Source of the DNA: Mastigias papua
Lineage: Eukaryota > Cnidaria > Scyphozoa > Rhizostomeae > Mastigiidae
DNA: 64,000 nucleotides
Direction of reading: 5' to 3'
Assembly: GCA_964019165.1 (NCBI GenBank)
Contig: OZ025275.1
Coordinates: 11,406,030 to 11,470,029 of the forward strand
Numbering within the stretch: the first letter of the stretch is position 1; each line of letters begins with the position of its first letter. The translations under genes and the position numbers were made by a program. This document shows, piece after piece, positions 53,773-64,000 of the stretch. The notes beneath the pieces are model-generated. The model was not told the origin of the DNA and did no database searches. It saw only the letters and a list, made by a program, of their open reading frames with translations.

Positions 53773-54603
53773 GTACGCCGCTTTATCTGTTTATCTCATT
53801 TTTTCACCTTTGGAACCTGTAAATGCGGTTTAATTTTGCATGATGCTCAAGTTAGAGCTGTATATAGAAAAAGATTCGTAATTCTTGGTTAAAGATTAAA
53901 TCTACTTCTGACTTAAGGTCAATTTTCAGACTATTGATTCTCACTTCCTGAATTCACCAATCATGTACACATATTTCAGCAATGGTATGTAATGCAAATC
54001 AGTATGTATCAATACAATACAAGTCATGTCTTACCTATAAGGTGTAATTTACGATAATTTACGTCAACAACCACACATTATGGAATTGATAGTCTATGCT
54101 AAGGGCAGTGGAGCGATATATTTTATGGGGGACTGGAGGGGACAGATTAACATTGGAGGAATAGACATTGCTGAAACGGATACTAAATTACATTTGCCAT
54201 AGATACTGGAGGAAGTATAGCCCCCCCCCCCCAGTCCCCTGACTCCGTTGCCTATGTAGGCCACTTTATGATAAGATTAACACATATTTAGTAAAAGAGA
54301 TATTTTATAGGCTGCGTGTAATTACCTACTACAGACAAGCGTTAAATGGTACCACTATAGCTCTTAGTGAATGACTGCATCTTTTAACTTGATGAGCAGC
54401 AGAGGATCAGTGCACGAAGCTCTCTTCCTCGACAGTAGTGTGTCCCATGCATTCTTGTAATCTATTACACCTAACATCTCATTTCCTGCCCCATCATACA
54501 TGCTAGTCTGATAATAGCCACTAAAAACACTAAAACTGCTTTTTATGTAGCGTTGGGTGGGAGATGGTATCAGCTGGAAAGTAAATTTGTTCTTTCTTTA
54601 CAG
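53773..54603 (+). other. GPCR-2 intron, 831 bp
   Basis: GT at 53773, acceptor TTCTTTACAG ending at 54603. Between about 54107 and 54262 is a possible small MITE (GGCAGTGGAGCG...GACTCCGTTGCC ends, a 14-15-base poly-C tract near 54221); low certainty. Confidence 0.75.
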
Positions 54604-55315
54604 TATCATTTGCAAGCCTTTGACTCATGAACGACATTCTTTAATACGGTATCTGACTGTGGCATTCGTGTGGTTGACATCGATTGGCTTTGTTGTACCA
54701 GACATGCTTTATATGCGATTTACAGAACATAAAGGTATCTTAAGTACCTTTAACTGTGAAACTGGTATAATTTCTCTGATTATACCGTTGGTATGGGCTC
54801 TCTACTCAATGATCGTTCCTGGTTTCATTATTGCAATAGCGTACTGTTTCTGTGCTCATGCATTGAAAGCCAATACAGTGAGACATGACAATGATAGAGC
54901 AATGCAACTGAGAAGCAAACAGAATTCCAGAATAGTGAGGATGTTTATATTCATTGTCATGATATTTCTTCTCCTCACAATGCCATCTGCAATCTATCTG
55001 ATCTACATACGATTTCTGATAGTTTTCAATACATCGAAAGTCCAAGTTCCATACCATTTCTATCTTTATCATATTATTGAGTTTCTGGCTTATTCCGAGT
55101 GTTGTGTGAATCCTATTGCCTTCTCCAAATTGCACAGAGAAATAAATGGATACCTTAGAAGTATTACTTATAGGATCACAAGAGTAAATCATCATACAAA
55201 AGCTATGTTTGCTGAAATGAAACAACTCACACAAACGTTATCGCCAAGAATGGACACTTTAAAGGATTCCCAAAGACAAATGCTGACAGAGAGAAATGTT
55301 CAATCTAATGTATAG
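54604..55315 (+). CDS. GPCR-2 exon 2: TM4 to C-terminus
   Basis: Joins in frame as ERYR then IICKPLTHERHS. TM4 to TM7 are present; the ECL2 cysteine is kept (TFNCETG); TM7 ends SVNP-like CCVNPIAFSKLHREINGYL, with NPIAF for NPxxY. The C-tail is longer than in GPCR-1 and ends at TAG 55313-55315. The exon is fully open. Confidence 0.85.
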
Positions 55316-56404
55316 GACCGAAATACTGTCTTATGCTCGGTTTTAGAGATATACAAGGAGTCTGCAATTGCTGCTAAGTAGTTGCCCAAAATTTGCCAAA
55401 CGAGGTGACATAACAATAGGAGGTATGATGGCAACTGCCTTAGCTGCACCTTTGATCTAAACACGTCTTCTGCACTATCCAGCCATAACCAAGTTTGATG
55501 GTAGGTGAATATTACATTCACTCTTCAATCAGAATATATTTATGGAATTGGCAAAAGAGATTCTATAGAGCACTTTCAAGACGGTGCTATATGTTAGCAC
55601 AAGAACACACACTCGCTATGCATAAGACTTAAGTATCAAGGCTTGCCTCAGAACTGGAGGACAACAGTTGTTACCTGATCTAGAAAGGGATGAGCTCTGC
55701 CAGATGCTTTTTTCCAAGACTCAATAAAAATGAAAGCCAAATTGTAAAGCTTCATAGGGCCTCGCAGGGTTTGAGAAGATTAGTGCCTTCCGTTGATCAT
55801 CAGGACTAAGTTGAAATGTCAGCTACTGCTGCACCTATGTACCTGTCACTGCGCATCAGGGAAGAGATGGGGTTACCACTATTGTGATAACTGACAGGAA
55901 TAAATAACACAGCAATCGATACTTTTAATGTACGGACGCTGAATGAAACTAGAGTGATGAGAGAGCCTGGAAGATGGAGTGAAAAGTGCATGGAGAATGG
56001 CTTATGGTTTTGATTATCATAACCATTTAAACTTTATAATATTCATCACTTGCATATACACTTACAACACCTATGTATTGCAAAGTAGTGTATAACTGGC
56101 TTGCTTTTCTTGCTTATTCACAGTAATATTTTTCTACTACAGCTAATCATCTATTACAATAGTGATAGAAAAATAAAAGCTTAATAGCGGAACGCGAAGG
56201 AACCAAGTGAATATTGCATCTCAAATTCCAATACTTCTGGGCTTGATCAAAACTTTCTTTTTCCGTAAAAAATTAATGAAACACATTATAGCAATATTTG
56301 ATGCTTTCATAATTATCTGCTGTTGAAGAGTGCCATCAGGGTCCACAACACTGAGTCTAAATGGAAGGGGATCAGCTCATTTATTTCACTTAGCAAGAGT
56401 CAAC
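55316..56404 (+). other. 3' flank of GPCR-2; mostly unannotated
   Basis: No gene recognised. At about 55910-55960 the plus frame reads TAIDTFNVRTLNETRVM, reminiscent of the start of a LINE APE endonuclease (TWNVRTLN); too short to be sure. Confidence 0.35.
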
Positions 56405-57345
56405 GAAGTGTAAAATCACTCGATTTTACGGGATACAAATGTAAAAGGAATGAGTCACAAAAATACAAACGGTTCCTGTTAACGATAAATGTCTCTAATT
56501 ATCCAGCGAATTCCAGAACAGCAATAAAGTCTAAAATGGCAACAACAGTTGAAATGATGAGGTCCCTGACATTCTCCACTGAAATCATTCCTTTTCAAAT
56601 CACTGGTTCGCCTCTCCCGGGTCACGGCACCAATGTAAAATCACTCGATTTTACGGGATACAAATGTAAAAGGAATGAGTCACAAAAATACAAACGGTTC
56701 CTATTAACGATAAATGTCTCTAATTATCCAGCGAATTCCAGAACAGCAATAAAGTCTAAAATGGCAACAACAGTTGAAATGATGAGGTCCCTGACATTCT
56801 CCACTGAAATCATTCCTTTTCAAATCACTGGTTCGCCTCTCCCGGGTCACGGCACCAATGTAAAATCACTCGATTTTACGGGATACAAATGTAAAAGGAA
56901 TGAGTCACAAAAATACAAACGGTTCCTGTTAACGATAAATACTCTCTAATTATCCAGCGAATTCCAGAAACAGCAACACGACAACGACTTTGACTTTAAC
57001 TCCACGACGACAACTGCTAACGACGACTTCACATAAAGACTGACTTCACAGAACATTACACGCTTTATTTATAACAAACACATGACGCAACAGGGTAATT
57101 ATAACATACAATGGAGCTAAGGGGCAATGGCATGGTAACACGTACATAACAAACAACAATGTACTAAGATTAGACAACACGTCACAGACAAGCAATATGA
57201 TCATGGTAACTGTGGGGGTGGATGATGTAATGACCTAAAATGCTGATGGGGAGACAACAAAACCGGAACAAATGGGAACAGAGAACCAACGTTACTTAAC
57301 ATGACGAAATCAAAGATAAAAATAAAACTAGTACTATAACAGAAG
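56405..57345 (-). mobile_element. LTR-element remnant: one full LTR plus two 225-bp LTR-end/PBS/leader units
   Basis: Flanked by GAAG (56405-56408 and 57342-57345). Read on the minus strand: a full LTR of 483 bp (57341-56859, TGTTATAG...GATTTTACA), then two units of exactly 225 bp (56858-56634, 56633-56409). Each unit starts with TTGGTGCCGTGACCCGGGA, a classical retroelement primer-binding site, continues with leader sequence and ends with the last 90 or so bases of the LTR. Copies are almost identical. No protein genes. The plus-strand 208-codon frame across the repeats is an accident of the period being a multiple of three. Confidence 0.75.
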
Positions 57346-58180
57346 TTAGTGTTTAAATGCTTTGCCTGAAAGTTTATAATAAGGGGGAAACTATTGATCA
57401 GAACTTTAAATTTGAAGCTGAGAGTAGGTAAATTTCAGCTAAGTTAATTTCACTGCGGTATTACTAAAGATTAGAATAAAATGTGATCTGAGTCGATCGC
57501 CAGTGGCCAGAGATGGAGGTAGTAGATGTCTATACAATTAACTAACGAAGGAGTTTTTGGTTATGTGCAAAAGATGCTAGTTAAATAGAAGTGTAACAAC
57601 GATTAAGAATTCCATCTAAATTTATATGACTATTGATATGTTACAGCAAGTGCTTGACAGCCACCATACACAGAGGAGGAAGTGATAGCGAACCAGACTT
57701 TTAGGGCTATACCTTTCATTACAACAGCGTACAATCAAATACCCCACCAATGGGTGACAACAAGAAATGATAAGACATAGCAAAGAATGGTACCTTGTTT
57801 TAAATCCCCCTCCCCCCCTCTTCAAGCTTTACCTTCGAATCGGAAGAGTTAGAAGATTGATCCTGGAGAAAACTTGAAAGAATATGTTGCTCTCAGTACC
57901 AGCAGTGGCGCTATTAAATAAAATTTTAGATGTTAACTTTGAATTGTCTCCTGATAAGTATGGCTTGCATGTTTAGGAAGCGATCTACTAACAAATATGA
58001 ATTGGTGCATAAAACTGAAGTCAACAAGATTTAATATTATTTGATTACAATAAAGAAAGCAGTAATGGACGATGCCAGATATCGTATTGCAAATTAACAT
58101 TAAATTGAAATAGGAATTGTAAATAGCGTAAATAATGGTTTTGTTAATACGTGCACGTGATCAGGGAACAACGGTGCAAA
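57346..58180. other. Unannotated stretch
   Basis: Nothing recognised. Confidence 0.5.
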
Positions 58181-58510
58181 TGAAGGGATGTGAGGGTTTC
58201 ACACTCCCAATAATTTTAACACCAGGTCCTAATCACAATTTGCCATTTTCCGCCGCGACAATTTCAACTGCCCTATCAGATCACGGGATATTTTCCGCCG
58301 CGACTTTTTTCCGCCTAGTGGAGATTCGGCTTAACGCGCAATACCAGCGGCAATACCTTGATTGATTGATTGATTGATTGATTTCAAATATTTAACCTTT
58401 TGCGCGACATTTACATGCTCAATCTCGTTTCGGTGTTATGTGGAGCGCGAGAGCAGCCCCGACAACTATTTTGCAGAATAGGCCCGTTGTGGTGAAAACT
58501 CAGTCATTTA
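58180..58510 (+). promoter_or_regulatory. CpG-richer block upstream of the PITPNC1-like gene
   Basis: In otherwise AT-rich DNA this block has many CpGs. TTTTCCGCCGCGAC occurs twice (58246-58259 and 58291-58304), with a partial third (TTTTTCCGCC near 58307). It lies 600-900 bp before the first coding exon found, so it may be the promoter; function is inferred from position and composition only. Confidence 0.35.
58358..58383. repeat. (TTGA)n microsatellite
   Basis: Six perfect TTGATTGA-phase units. Confidence 0.9.
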
Positions 58511-59083
58511 TACGCACACCCCCTCCCCTACAAATTGCATTTGCACTTAGGGAAGACCTGTAGGGTGACCCACTTAATACTAATAAAAAAGAAATTAATT
58601 GTAACATTACTTGTAACAATCATGAAAAAGCTGAAAATAAGTATTTTCCATATATAAGTAACCTAACTTCTAATGCCCCATCTTCTTCCGTAGTACGCAA
58701 GTTACGTCATAGACTTGTGGTTTCGCTCACCACCGCTCACCACACTCACCACCCAAAGTGGTGTCACATCCTAAATTGCCTCGAACAACGTTTTGTAGAA
58801 ACGAGGCCATATTGGATATTTTGAAATTCCAGTGTGATTATGTTAAAAGAGGAGCTACTTTACCAACTTGTGTGCATAGGTTTTAATTATAACAATAATG
58901 CCTCGCACTTGAGTACCTAGTTGCAAGTTCCTCTAGGCATAAGGAGAATAAACGACAACCGTACAAAGAGCAGATTTCAACTCATCAAGAATCAACAAGA
59001 GACTTTCTGTTTAGTACCACCTGCCCCAGTAAATTCCTCAGTAAAGCAGAAACACGGATACCCGGTATTGCTGATTACAGAAT

Positions 59084-59134
59084 ATGCCGTCACTCAAAGA
59101 ATACAGAATATGTATGCCTTTGACAGTTGAAGAG
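59084..59134 (+). CDS. PITPNC1: PITPNC1-like phosphatidylinositol transfer protein, coding exon 1
   Basis: Seventeen codons: MPSLKEYRICMPLTVEE, then donor GTAGGT. The EYRICMPLTV block is the N-terminal strand of class IIB PITPs (PITPNC1, also called RdgB-beta), soluble proteins that bind phosphatidylinositol or phosphatidic acid in the cytosol and move it between membranes. The exon ends in phase 0, matching the next exon. TTGCTGATTACAG just before it looks like an acceptor, so a 5' untranslated exon may lie upstream. Confidence 0.85.
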
Positions 59135-60740
59135 GTAGGTTTACAGCTGGTTAAAAATTTTATTTGGTCATTCAATTTAACTTTTGTTATCACCCTCAAG
59201 GAAGCTTTGATATAACCGATTTCCTAATCCGGACAGATATTCCGCTGTGCATAGCTATTAGGCATAGGGTGAACACAGGCAAAGATAAATGCAGGCCATT
59301 TGTAACATCAACGTATATGCCTTGCCTAAACTTGCTTAGCCTTTCTACTTAGGGAGAGCCCAACCCCCATCATGGAGGATAATGTCTAATTTTTGTCTCT
59401 AGAGACAAACGTACGAGGAATTAACTGACGTCTAGTTCGTACCTGTAGTTCTCTGATAGGCGTGATTCAAGGTTGTTTACTGTAAGTGTGCGTTAAAGAC
59501 ATACTGAATAATTCTTGGTGGAATCACTTTTATTAATGATAGACTATCATAGTCTAGTCACTATGTAAGTGATTATTATGCACCTTTCTGTGGCCTCTCA
59601 TTCTACTTGATTGGATTGGAGACCTCCAGCTGTTTGCAATTGATTGATGTCGTTTTATATTCTATAGCCATTCAAGAATATATATCAATAATTTCAATCA
59701 ATTAAATTTTCTAAAGCTATGTTTTAGCTCCATAATTAAGTACAAGTAATGGAAATGTTAGGAGAACATTTGAATTAAGGTGTTAGTTGTATTTTTCTTG
59801 CAGTTACAAGAGTGGTAATAATACACTTTTAGTTTTGTTTCATCCCTGAAATGAATTTTGCTGATATTTAGTTTGGTGAATGAATTCTTACAGTGTTCCA
59901 TTTAATCTACAGTGTTTGTTATTTCCTGACCAACATAGCAGATTTGTGTGTTAAGTCATACATAGTTTTGTGCTAAGTAGGATTTGGTGTCTTGACAGTA
60001 GATTTAAGTCCCAAACAGACAGGACTGGAATAGTTGGGTTGTTAGAAATTTCCTATAACACCCAATAAATAGGTGGTTGGAATAATCAAGTGAGTGGGAA
60101 ATTTCTTTATTCATAGTAGCTATGGCTGGGCTAGCAAGTTATCTCAAGTGTAGACAAATTGAAAGCATGATTTCTTATGTTACTTAACATTCAAAATGAT
60201 AAGCAAGGGGTCTGGATGGTCTGGGTGGATATTTTTCATAACATTAGCAAGTGGGGGTGCATTTGTTTGGGACTCAAGAGAAGGGAGAAACATTAGATCT
60301 ACACTGGAATCCAAGCAATACTATTGATTTGCCTGTCTAGTCTTAATGATAATTATGTCTTGAGGGAAGAATTAAGATAAAGAGAATAAGAGAAGAATAA
60401 GAATAAGAAGAATCCTTTTCTTTAGCTATTATTTTGTAGTGCCACTAATAATATTATTATATGCCTCAGTTAGGTACAAAGGAAATGCAAGTTATCTTTC
60501 TTTTATTTATAAGCAGCACAGTCTGTAACTGTGATTGTTATAGACTGTTGTAGGCAATATGGCAGCTGGATGCATTTTTAATTCCAGTCAATATTTTTTA
60601 GGCATAGACAGTTCTTTAAAGTTAATTTCCTTATTGAGACTTGATGTGATGATTGAGTATAGGATATTCATCAATTTTGTTTAGTGAATTGTGGTATTTC
60701 CTTGGAAGTGATAATAAGTTAGTTTAAATAACCATTTCAG
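59135..60740 (+). other. PITPNC1-like intron 1
   Basis: 1606 bp, GT...AG, with short palindromes (59393-59408, 59522-59574) and no recognised insertions. Confidence 0.8.
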
Positions 60741-60889
60741 TACAAAATTGGACAGCTTTATATGATAAACAAACATAGTCATGAGCAAAGTGAGAAAGGA
60801 GAAGGAGTTGAAGTCATTGTTAATGAAACAGTTTCAGATCCAGTTCATGGAAAGGGTTTCTACACTGAAAAGAGGATACACTTGAATAG
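60741..60889 (+). CDS. PITPNC1: PITPNC1-like, coding exon 2
   Basis: Acceptor AACCATTTCAG, donor AGGTAAGT. Reads YKIGQLYMINKHSHEQSEKG then EGVEVIVNET and KGFYTEKRIHLN. YKIGQLYMI-KHSHEQS-GEGVEV is far closer to PITPNC1 than to PITPNA/B (YQVGQLYSVAEAS) or to PITPNM. It ends with two bases of a Ser codon (phase 2). Confidence 0.92.
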
Positions 60890-61547
60890 GTAAGTTGAAC
60901 TACTTAATGACGGAAGGTTGTTACATATACTTTGTGATTTTTCAGATATTATTGCCTTTGTAATAGTGCTGGTAATGGTGGCAGCATGACAGAATAGGCT
61001 ATACAACTCCCTCCAAATCCCTTTTGGATCAATTTTTTACTTTGTCTGAAATTGGCAAGAAAAATAGGATATTGGAGGGGTGGAAGATTCCTTGCAGAGA
61101 TTAGTTCCTTTTATGTCATGTATAATTGCTCTTTGTTACATTTTGGTCATATATTTCATTGTGCACTGTTGTACTGAAGGGCTTTGCTCCAAAAGGTTAC
61201 AAAAGGGTTTGACCCATTAAAGCCCTCTCCTCTAGCATGTGGTGACTGGCCCTACCTTTAGCTGGCTGCACTATTTCATTGCTTCAATGTTCAGATCTTG
61301 TGTGCACTACTAAAGTGGCTCTACAGAGGTAGACATGAGCTAGATTCATCCTTCATTTATGCCTTTTGCACCAAAGTGAAGTGGGGAAGACTAGAATGAA
61401 GTTTTATTCTTTATGCATTACTCTCAGCTATGATTAAATCAATACCAGCAGTACATTAGACAGGGATGAATGATTAAAAATGTTGTTTGTTCAATTTTCT
61501 GTCTCCTGCAATGCATCAGCTGCTACCAAACTGTTATCCCTTTGCAG
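60890..61547 (+). other. PITPNC1-like intron 2
   Basis: 658 bp, GTAAGT...TTTGCAG; nothing else seen. Confidence 0.8.
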
Positions 61548-61644
61548 TCGTCTACCAACTTGGATTCAAGGCTATATTCCTAAACTATTTTATGTAACTG
61601 AGAAAGCTTCAAACTATTACCCATACACAGAAACTGAATACACG
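61548..61644 (+). CDS. PITPNC1: PITPNC1-like, coding exon 3
   Basis: Acceptor CCCTTTGCAG, donor GTAAGA. Completes Ser, then RLPTWIQGYIPKLFYVTEKA and SNYYPYTETEYT, the lipid-cavity segment with the conserved NYYPYT. It ends in phase 0. The next exon (expected to start with a CSFLPKFSI-like sequence) was not found before the window end, so most of the gene is off the right edge. Confidence 0.92.
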
Positions 61645-63245
61645 GTAAGAGCTATTGAAGCTGTGCTATTTTCTGTTCTGAGGAATACATTAATATCTTA
61701 ATACTCAGTGCTTTTTGCAAAATGTCACATATCCTCATACTTCAAAGTGCAACTTATAAATTTGTTTTGTCAAGAATTCCCCCTCCTCCACCCCCAATGA
61801 CAACTGTATTTTTACTCAATGGCTTCAATAAACCCTTCATAGCAGAGATTCTGAACCATTGTACATTATTTTACTTGGCAGCCCCATACAACAAACTGTT
61901 TCAAAATCAGGGTCCCCTGCAGGATAGCTATATGTTATGATAAATATACTCAATGGGAATCTTTCCCTAACACAGTCAACCAATAGGCTAACTAGAGGAC
62001 TGCATACTGAAAACCTTATCCTATGTGCCAGATTCATACCTATGATTCGAAATGTCATCATTACTTTATAAATCACTGAGACATGTTGTGCTCTCAAATG
62101 CCCTTCACTCATGTATAGAAAGTTCTTGGACTAACCTAAAGTTCCATATTTATGAAGAATGATCCAGAAGTATGATTAGCTGTCCAAGTGCCCCATTTTC
62201 CGTGGTCATCCACAATTCATTGCCTCAAGGTTTTTATGTGAAAATGGGTAGGCCCGATTCAGCTCATACTTTCATGGGAAATAGACATCAACAATGATAC
62301 AGGTTACTGAAGGAAGGAAATGAACAAATGACAGTGACATCTTGTGGTCCCCTGACCTCCTTCATTGACTAACTGAGATGCATCATCCTAAAGTTTACTC
62401 ACTCCTTCATGATCATTGTAGCATACTTTTGTTTAGAATACAGTACATATTCAATAGCCTATTACCTGAAATCTTAATTGTTTCCAAACATATTATTAAT
62501 CCCCCTTAATTAAGCTCCTATAGAAATGCTTCCCAATAATCTGAGCATGTGATGGCTTGAATCAATTTTTATCTCCCTTGAGAGTTTGAGGTATTTTCAA
62601 CCTTCTTCGTGAGGTAAATGATTCTCTGCAATGCATCGCACACCATAAGAGCTGTTAATTGCAGAATGGCGTGCATTGCGTAAATTTTAGGGAAGTTGTC
62701 GAGGTCCCATTGTAGACTTCTTGCAGTTTCTTTTCCTAAGTCATGGCACAGCACACAATTTATATTACATAAACGCTGTCGAATTCTGAACTTTAATGTC
62801 AAAGCCAGACCCTATATTTGACTTTTGGCGAATGACTTCCGTTTACAAAAGTTATTTGTTCATGTGATTCAGTGTACATTATTTTGAACAATTCTATAAA
62901 GATTTCGAGATTCAGAAAAATTATCCCGAGTTAAGAACCTCGAAACATAAAACTTTAGGAACCTCTAGTGAATTTACTCCCATGTCTCCTATTTCCTTTA
63001 TATTCAAATTACCTTACGTAGCCAAGTATTTAATTGATTTAGAAGAATTAATTAAGCAGGAGAGAAGTAAAAATTTAATTCGAGACGGAAACAGATATTT
63101 TTCCGCATGCGATACTTAAATTATGGAGTGCAAATAGTATGATTCTTTTCCACATCGTCTCGGTTAAATTGTGTGTGCAATCGCGCTCGCATGTGATCGT
63201 GCACACTTCACGGAGATAGTTTTGTTGAATTTCAAGTGTACATCT
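61645..63245 (+). other. PITPNC1-like intron 3 (part), otherwise unannotated
   Basis: Scanned for the next PITP exon without success. The minus-strand frame at 62569-62802 has no recognised motif. Confidence 0.5.
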
Positions 63246-63700
63246 GTAGTGACCCCAAACACCGGGAGTAACACCTCCAACTTAGGCCTCATTTTATCTT
63301 CTCAACTGGTCTTTCCACTTTTTGTCATGTCATCCCACATCTGGACATTACCCGTACATCATCCTTGTCATCACTTTACACAAGTCATTCCTCTGCTTTT
63401 GTTTATCGCATCTCTCCATTTTTCATTATTCAGCCTATGACCTTCTTTTTATAGTTATTAAGTAATTCGCTTGTAATATTTCATCACCAGTATTTGTGTA
63501 TATATATTTATAAAGTCATGTGCAATAATTAGTCAGTAGCTCAGTTCGTTTACTCAACATCGTCTATCTCTGGCTCTTTGTTCTCTGCACGTTAAATAAG
63601 ACAGCCTCAGCCTTATCAACGAAGAACGGTTGGTTGCCACTCGGAATTATCATGTTACTAAACATCTGTTTTTTCTACTATGGACATACAATTTGCATCT
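63246..63700 (+). repeat. Diverged relative of the Gypsy-type LTR
   Basis: Opposite orientation to 9016-9500. Shared pieces include GTTCTCTGCACGTTAAATAA (versus GTTCTCTGCACATTAAATAA in the reverse complement of the 9.1-kb LTR) and TCATTCCTCT. Lies in the third intron of the PITPNC1-like gene. Ends uncertain. Confidence 0.4.
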
Positions 63701-63969
63701 TGCTCCAGTGCAGTAGTCATATGCAGTCAGTGCAGTAGTCTAGTTAGGTATTTGTTTATACCCTACCTTACTCATATATCCATTAAGAACAACAGGGGCT
63801 TCTGGTCATTACGATGAAATCCTATCGAGATTGTTATTCCATTTTACTTTGGTCATGTTTTCTTCCTAGTGTTCATTTGTACCAAGATTCAGTATTTCAA
63901 TTAAAACTTGTTACAAGAATGATAATGGATGTACAGAAAATGTGAGTTCCTCACCTACAGGAGTTCTTT

Positions 63970-64000
63970 TTGTTATCATAAATAAAATAAATAAAATAAA
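63970..64000. repeat. (AAATA)n-like simple repeat at the window edge
   Basis: ATAAATAAAATAAATAAAAT; continues to the last base. Confidence 0.8.

Noticed and set aside
56600..56633. tRNA 3' end (GGTTCG...GGCACCA)
   Set aside because: It is the complement of the primer-binding site next to the LTR end; no tRNA cloverleaf is present.
56323..56949. Plus-strand 208-codon frame with a 75-residue repeat, looking like a repeat protein
   Set aside because: It is the antisense of an LTR/primer-binding-site/leader repeat whose period (225 bp) happens to be a multiple of three. No domain is recognisable.
58841..58880. ATGTTAAAAGAGGAG as the start of the PITP gene
   Set aside because: The following codons do not fit; MPSLKEYRICMPLTVEE at 59084 fits exactly and joins the next exon in phase.

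Overview
This window is nuclear DNA of an invertebrate animal. It is AT-rich, host genes are split by GT-AG introns, and most of it is transposable-element (TE) debris. The TE mix (Copia, Gypsy, CR1/Jockey-like LINEs with an SGNH-type ORF1, a LINE with a restriction-like endonuclease, RTE-like LINEs, Penelope-like elements, Kolobok, PIF/Harbinger, hAT-like ends, MITEs) resembles cnidarian genomes, but the sequence does not fix the phylum. I saw no rRNA, tRNA, CRISPR array or prokaryotic operon.

Three host genes are supported. Two are paralogous class A (rhodopsin-like) GPCR genes on the + strand. GPCR-1 has coding exons at 28294-28790 and 38224-38821. GPCR-2 is at 50098-50392 / 53607-53772 and 54604-55315. 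Both have a phase-2 intron in the Arg codon just after the DRY-equivalent motif. The third gene is the 5' part of a PITPNC1/RdgB-beta-type phosphatidylinositol transfer protein gene (exons 59084-59134, 60741-60889, 61548-61644); it runs off the right edge.

Layout. 1-9500 is a nest of retroelements: the 3' end of one LTR element sits inside a hAT-like element; an old Copia gag relic follows; a complete 4.5-kb Copia copy lies inside a decayed Gypsy element. 9600-14130 holds a dispersed repeat and a CR1/Jockey-like LINE, followed by a tandem array of about 36-bp units (14283-14835). 15-23 kb is mostly unrecognised, with LINE fragments, a decayed MITE and diverged copies of a segment that also lies upstream of the GPCRs. 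23.2-26.6 kb holds a decayed LINE and a head-to-head Penelope fragment. The 9.4-kb intron of GPCR-1 holds a second Penelope element, an RTE-like LINE, a MADF-coding Harbinger element, a Gypsy-type LTR, a MITE and a third Penelope fragment. 39-50 kb contains LINE fragments and a candidate hAT-like element. 56.4-57.3 kb is an unusual LTR structure with 225-bp repeats of LTR end plus primer-binding site plus leader.

The most striking observation is an apparently intact Kolobok-like transposon (50393-53602) in the TM2 codons of GPCR-2, flanked by TTAA on both sides. Loss of the element with one TTAA would leave an uninterrupted reading frame, so this looks like a recent disruption of a receptor gene, or an allele carrying one.
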